Shown: positions 59,861 through 64,000 of the stretch, in pieces
Layout of the letters: the number at the start of each line of letters is the position of its first letter
Numbering within the stretch: position 1 is the first letter of the stretch
Assembly: GCA_001414345.1 (NCBI GenBank)
Contig: LLCB01000055.1
Coordinates: 172,450-236,449, forward strand
Source of the DNA: Hymenoscyphus infarciens
Taxonomy: Eukaryota > Ascomycota > Leotiomycetes > Helotiales > Helotiaceae
Direction of reading: 5' to 3'
DNA: 64,000 nucleotides
Program-made: the position numbers and the translations under genes
Notes under the pieces: generated by a model
Seen by the model: only the letters and a program-made list of their open reading frames with translations
Told to the model about the DNA's origin: nothing
Database searches by the model: none

Positions 59861-61258
59861 ACTAATAACTTAGTATAAGAAATATCTTCTTTATCTCACC
59901 TACTTTCCGCCTTCACTCTCTCCTTATATATATAGCCCACCAACCTCGTCCCCTTTTAGAAAAAATTTATAGAATAACCCCTCGAATTTACAAACCTAAC
60001 CTAATCCAACCTATCACTATCACTATTATCATCTTCCTCTACTTCCTCAATTCATCATCTTCTTCCACGTTCCCACTTCACCATCTCTCTAGCTCCCAAT
60101 TCCAAAACATTCCCACCCTTCTCCCAAAAAATAATAATAATAAAATAAATGATAATAATAACAAAAATAATATATCACACGTCCAAAGAAAGTAGACCCC
60201 ACCATCATCATCAACTAACCACCAACCATCAGCTAACCACCAACCATCAACCAACTAACCATCTAACCTCTCTTACCTATAAAAGAAAAAAGAAAAGGGG
60301 ACAGCCAGATCTCCAATCCCCAATCTCCCTCTCCCTCTCCCTCTCCCTCTCCCTCTCCCTCCATCTCCATCTCTATGTGCATGTGCATGTCGTAGGATAT
60401 TATCTACCCTATATATACAGTAGACAATCGAGTTAAAAAGCCTCACTCGCCCCTCCGCTTGATTAACAGGAGTTTTCTCTCTGAATCTTGACCTTGACTT
60501 TGACCCCCGAGATAATATTCTCTCACTTCCACTTTCACTTCCTCTAACGTATCGAGATCCACTTAACCATTCACACATCCAAAACCAACCACATACATAC
60601 ACTTACACAAGTTTAACAAGTAAAATATAGACAATGAACATTACACTAATACAAGGGTCCCTATCTATCGTTCTAAGTCGACTCGAGAAAGAAAACCTCG
60701 GAAACAAGGACCAAGAGAAAGAAGTACTAGGACCGAGCAACACCCGTAGCGGTGGACCTTCCCCTCCCCTCCCATCCTTTCCTCTCCTTCATTTAATTTC
60801 CTCCCTATCCACCCATTCCAGTCGCCCATTCGCTCCCATTCCATTCCATTCATTCACAAATCCAATAACCCCTTCCGAAAAAAGCAAGAATTTAATCAAA
60901 CCCCCCAACCACAATAACGCCAACTCCTCCCGTTGACCCCCACGTATAAAACGGGGACAACTCGCAAAGGACCAAAATGGTAAAGAAAACTCCAAATCCA
61001 GCTGGCTATCCATTGTACCAAGCCGTATGATAGGAGCAAAAGAGAAGAAAGAAAAGAAGCCCTAGGTTTCGAACCCCAAGGGAGAAGAATAAATAATGAG
61101 GGCATCTCAATGCCCACGTTGATGCCGTGACGTCGTGTGGTGAGTAGAGTTGTGTCGTATCCATCGCTCTTGGATCCCAGATCACATCTCTTTTCCGCTT
61201 CCCCTTCTCTTCCCACCTCAGCGGTGATAATGCAAAAGTAAACAAAAGGGCGCTTCCT
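59861..61258. other. Intergenic, low complexity
   Basis: C/T-rich and A-rich sequence with a CCATCAACCAACTAACC-type tract at 60180-60270 and a CTCCCT microsatellite. The open frames here follow from biased composition. No gene recognised. Confidence 0.4.
60325..60362. repeat. CTCCCT hexanucleotide microsatellite
   Basis: About six tandem copies of CTCCCT, purine-free on the plus strand, within low-complexity intergenic DNA. Confidence 0.9.
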
Positions 61259-62867
61259 TTAGATGCTCATCCACCCAAACATGAACGTAACACCAACCAA
61301 TATCAGCGCCGTCAAGATCCCCGCGCCCACACGATCACCCTGGGTGGCAGGTTTGATCTGCGCAAGATTATCCGTACTCCCACTCCCCGCATTGGGATTA
61401 CTAGAACTAGTTCCACCCGTGGCATTCGTCAGAGGAGCGCCGATAGGAACGAGATCAATAAGGTTGACGTATATCGCGGACATGGCAGCCATTTGTTGAC
61501 CAACTCCTTGAGTACCATCCCATTTTCCACTGGACCAACTCAAGCCACAAGTTCTCCCATTGGTTCCGCCTGTACATTGCTTCGCAGCTGCAACGGCGGA
61601 AGGCTTGAGTTTTGCTACGATGAGATCGTGTGTGTAGGGAGCTACTTTGATGGTGGAAGCTAGCCATCTGGTGAGGTAGGATTTGAAGCTGAACATATCG
61701 GTGGTACAACTCAATTTCGGTTCGCAGGCAACTTCGTAGGCGATGTTGTCCATGAAGAATATGTTGAACGTCTGATTCAAGAGCCTATCTGTACGTTCTT
61801 TCCAGATGGTACTTCCATTCGTCTGGAATCAGTTAGTCAATGTTGGATATCAGCAAACCAAGATTACTCACATAGTTATACATATTGGCAGCTCCTAATA
61901 ACCAAACAGCACTATTGTAGGAGAATTGAACCCTGTTGATGTCTGTGCAGTTGGTTCCAATGTGAGCACCATCATAAACGTTGTAATTGGCATCCATCAA
62001 TCCAACAGCTTGAATCCAGGTCCAGGTTTTTTCCGCATGTTCGGCGTACGTGCTGTTGGCAGTGTATCTAGCCAGTCGGGCTCCGATATTAAAGAAACAC
62101 CCATTCGCAATTGAGTTCTTGTAATCGTATCCAGTCAAGTAAGGATATACCTGCCACCGCAATCTATACAAGGTTAGTTGTGGAATTGAGCTGTGGATAT
62201 ATTCGCCACTTACCCTCCACCACACAGCGCATCAGGACGAACAGCTTGTGTGTTAAAGACGGCCTGGGCGAGGGATAACCACGATGGCTGTTTCGCAGGA
62301 GGATTTGGAAAGTTGTATTCAGCAGCCAACATAGCAGTCATGCCCCAAAACGCTTGATCATCATTTCCCATGGATTGTGACCAATTCTTGGGCATCATGT
62401 CGATATTCTCCCCCACCTGGGCCTGTATTCCTGCCATTACCACGTCGTTGTAACTCGTATCGTTTGTATAATGCCAATAATCGATCAAACTCCCCCACAT
62501 CGCACCGGATTCCCACCAGTAATCTAATCATCATCAGCGATCAATTCATACGAACCTGGGGTACGGTAGGAACGCACATCCATTTGGCGGATCTGGCGGA
62601 GGGCCTGGAAGAACTCCTATGATCCCTCCCGATTGATTGCCCTTATAATAAGTCATCATGTCGTAGGCGAGCGTGCTCGCAGCATTCTTTATGGAGTCTG
62701 GACGAGGATCAACATCAGCACACGGAGAGGGTGGCACCATTGGCCTCTTCGCCTCTCGAAAGTTACGTACCAACAGACGTTATATCAAGATCGATTCCTG
62801 CTGCGACCAGACTGCTGCTCAGGAGCAGCGCTGTGGCTGTCCGCGATAGAAAGGTGGTGGAATACAT
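61259..62867 (-). CDS. Dfg5/Dcw1-type GH76 GPI-anchored cell-wall protein
   Basis: Five exons: 62867-62771, 62697-62578, 62523-62214, 62163-61872 and 61822-61259, giving 460 aa. The N-terminus [19 protein letters not shown] is a signal peptide, followed by [19 protein letters not shown]76 features include [57 protein letters not shown] with the catalytic Asp pair (NDDQ), [13 protein letters not shown] and [10 protein letters not shown]. The C-terminal domain has [39 protein letters not shown] and a Ser/Gly/Asn stretch, ending with a hydrophobic tail ([18 protein letters not shown]), as expected for GPI attachment. Dfg5 and Dcw1 act at the outer surface and are thought to cross-link GPI proteins or their glycans into the wall; they are needed for wall growth. 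All introns are 49-73 bp and in phase. Confidence 0.93.
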
Positions 62868-63471
62868 GGTGGACGAGTTGGGATGGTTGATGTGTCGAGG
62901 TGTTGATGTCGGGTCCAAAGCAAGGTCAGGGTGTGTTTTCCCTCACGCGCTCTCTCCCCAGTAACGAGTGTCGTTAGGTCGGTCGCAGTGGGAAAGCGAA
63001 CATGAATGGAAGACTTGAGAGATGATGTACTAGTAACGACAGGAAGCGACGAGGCGATGGGGGAAAGGAGGATGCGATGCAATCGTCGAGGAGGATGAGG
63101 ATGACTTGAATGGAGAGTGGAGTCAGATGTTAGAGTATGGAGTAATCAGATCAGTGAGTAGAGTTGGAGTGACGGAGATCAGAGTTGTGCCTCTCACTGG
63201 ACGGGAAGCTGAGCGAGGACCTCGAGAGGCGGGAGATTATCCAGGGAGTGACGCGGCTCGATTTAGCTGAGAGGCGTCGAAGGGCTGACCTGATTCGCTG
63301 CACCCTTCTACCCCCTTCTACCCCCCTCTACCCCCTGAACCGAAGGATCAATGCTTGGTGATTGTGATTGAGGTGCTTGTTTTCTTGTTTTACTGTTTTA
63401 CTGAACCCAGTGCCCGTTCTTCCGTTCTTTGCGCTGAAGAGTCAAGACACTTGAATTGGCTTGCAGCCAGG

Positions 63472-63511
63472 GTAAATCGGTAAATCGGTAAATCGGTGAA
63501 TCGGTGAATCG
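63472..63511. repeat. 8-bp tandem repeat (GTAAATCG/GTGAATCG)
   Basis: Five perfect-length units: three GTAAATCG followed by two GTGAATCG, a single A/G change being homogenised within the array. It lies about 600 bp upstream of the Dfg5-like start codon. Confidence 0.9.
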
Positions 63512-63637
63512 GTTCGCCCCAGATCAGCGCTTACGAGCTCTGTGAGTGAGAGGGTCCATATTTCCCATCGCACCGAAAAGGCGCAGCGCAGCTCACCATT
63601 TCAATTTCATTCAAGATCCCTCTTTATGCCCAGCAGT

Positions 63638-63664
63638 ACAAGCAATACAAGCAATACAAGCAAT
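63638..63664. repeat. 9-bp tandem repeat (ACAAGCAAT)
   Basis: Three exact copies of ACAAGCAAT in intergenic DNA. Confidence 0.9.
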
Positions 63665-63978
63665 CACCAACCCCATCAAACCCTAACTAATATCAAGCTT
63701 TCCATACTGTCTGTACTCATGAACCCCTTCAATCCCATCCCAATCATCCCAAGCAAAACTTTTCCCTTGGAGTTCCGGGGTAGGTAAACGAAAAAAAAAG
63801 ACCAACCCACCAACCAACCAAACAACCCCAAGGGAAGATCCCCCAGCTTGTGGGAAATTATTTTATGGAAATAAACCCCACCCGTCTTCAATTGGATATC
63901 CACTACTACTTGCCTCTTATGGGGATTCTGGGGGATCGGGGAAATGGAGTCGTAGACACTACACTCTAGTTCTTCCCT

Positions 63979-64000
63979 CCCCCCCCCCCCCCCCCCCCCC
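63979..64000. repeat. Poly-C run at window end
   Basis: Twenty-two consecutive C to the last base. The true length is unknown because the window ends inside it. It may be a real homopolymer or a contig-end artefact. Confidence 0.8.

Larger units (their letters stand above)
62868..64000. promoter_or_regulatory. Upstream region of the Dfg5-like gene
   Basis: About 1.1 kb upstream of the GH76 ATG with no recognisable gene. It contains a CTACCCCCT tract near 63307-63340, an 8-bp tandem repeat at 63472-63511, a 9-bp tandem repeat at 63638-63664 and a terminal poly-C run. Promoter assignment is by position. Confidence 0.4.

Noticed and set aside
60149..60436. 95-codon frame with Ser-Leu repeats
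   Set aside because: The repeat peptide is only the CTCCCT microsatellite read as codons.
1..64000. tRNA, rRNA and CRISPR features
   Set aside because: I looked for B-box-like GGTTCGA sequences and regular spacer arrays and found none convincing; CRISPR is not expected in a fungus.

Overview
The window is genomic DNA of a filamentous ascomycete (Pezizomycotina; Leotiomycetes is my best guess, as an inference). The evidence is the gene architecture: many genes split by introns of about 45-130 bp with GTAAGT-type donors and GCTAAC/CTAAT branch sites, fungal-type orthologues (Rse1, Mss51, Hos4, Dfg10, Dfg5, a TFIIIC tau55-like protein, AA9 LPMO) and AT-rich repeat islands with RIP-like decay. 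I rebuilt exon structures by hand from reading frames, splice signals and remembered family conservation; no search was run.

Left part (1-33 kb), mostly housekeeping and compact: 3' end of a PXA-domain protein with an unusually long intron (+); a CENP-B-type HTH protein (-); a gene-free 4.3 kb stretch with a small foldback repeat; DRG1/Rbg1 GTPase (-) divergent from a Dfg10-like polyprenol/polyprenal reductase (+), whose stop codon lies 10 bp from that of an ALKBH6-like dioxygenase (-); a Hos4-like ankyrin protein (+); a broken alpha/beta hydrolase (-); a tau55-like histidine phosphatase (-); Mss51 (-) divergent from Rse1 (+); a RING-like/LysM protein (-); a histidine acid phosphatase (-); a small single-TM protein (-); and a small secreted cysteine-containing protein (+).

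Middle part (33.5-60 kb), accessory and decayed: a gene-poor stretch with degenerate tandem repeats; a proline-rich coiled-coil protein (+); a broken TM-plus-ankyrin gene (+); two related TA-flanked MITEs, one carrying a nested hAT-type MITE with a perfect 8-bp target duplication; a decayed AA9 LPMO (-); an intact GH31 alpha-glucosidase-like gene (-); an intact 11-exon Dal5-type MFS transporter (+); decayed cupredoxin and MFS genes; and AT-rich MITE copies in inverted orientation.

Right end (60-64 kb): a GPI-anchored Dfg5/Dcw1-type GH76 protein (-) with a repeat-rich upstream region and a terminal poly-C run.

Functionally the intact genes cover translation and splicing (DRG1, Rse1, Mss51, tau55), chromatin (Hos4, CENP-B-type protein), glycosylation and wall (Dfg10, Dfg5) and nutrient acquisition (acid phosphatase, GH31, MFS). 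The secretory and accessory genes near AT-rich islands are mostly pseudogenes, with G-to-A/C-to-T type stop codons that suggest RIP leakage.
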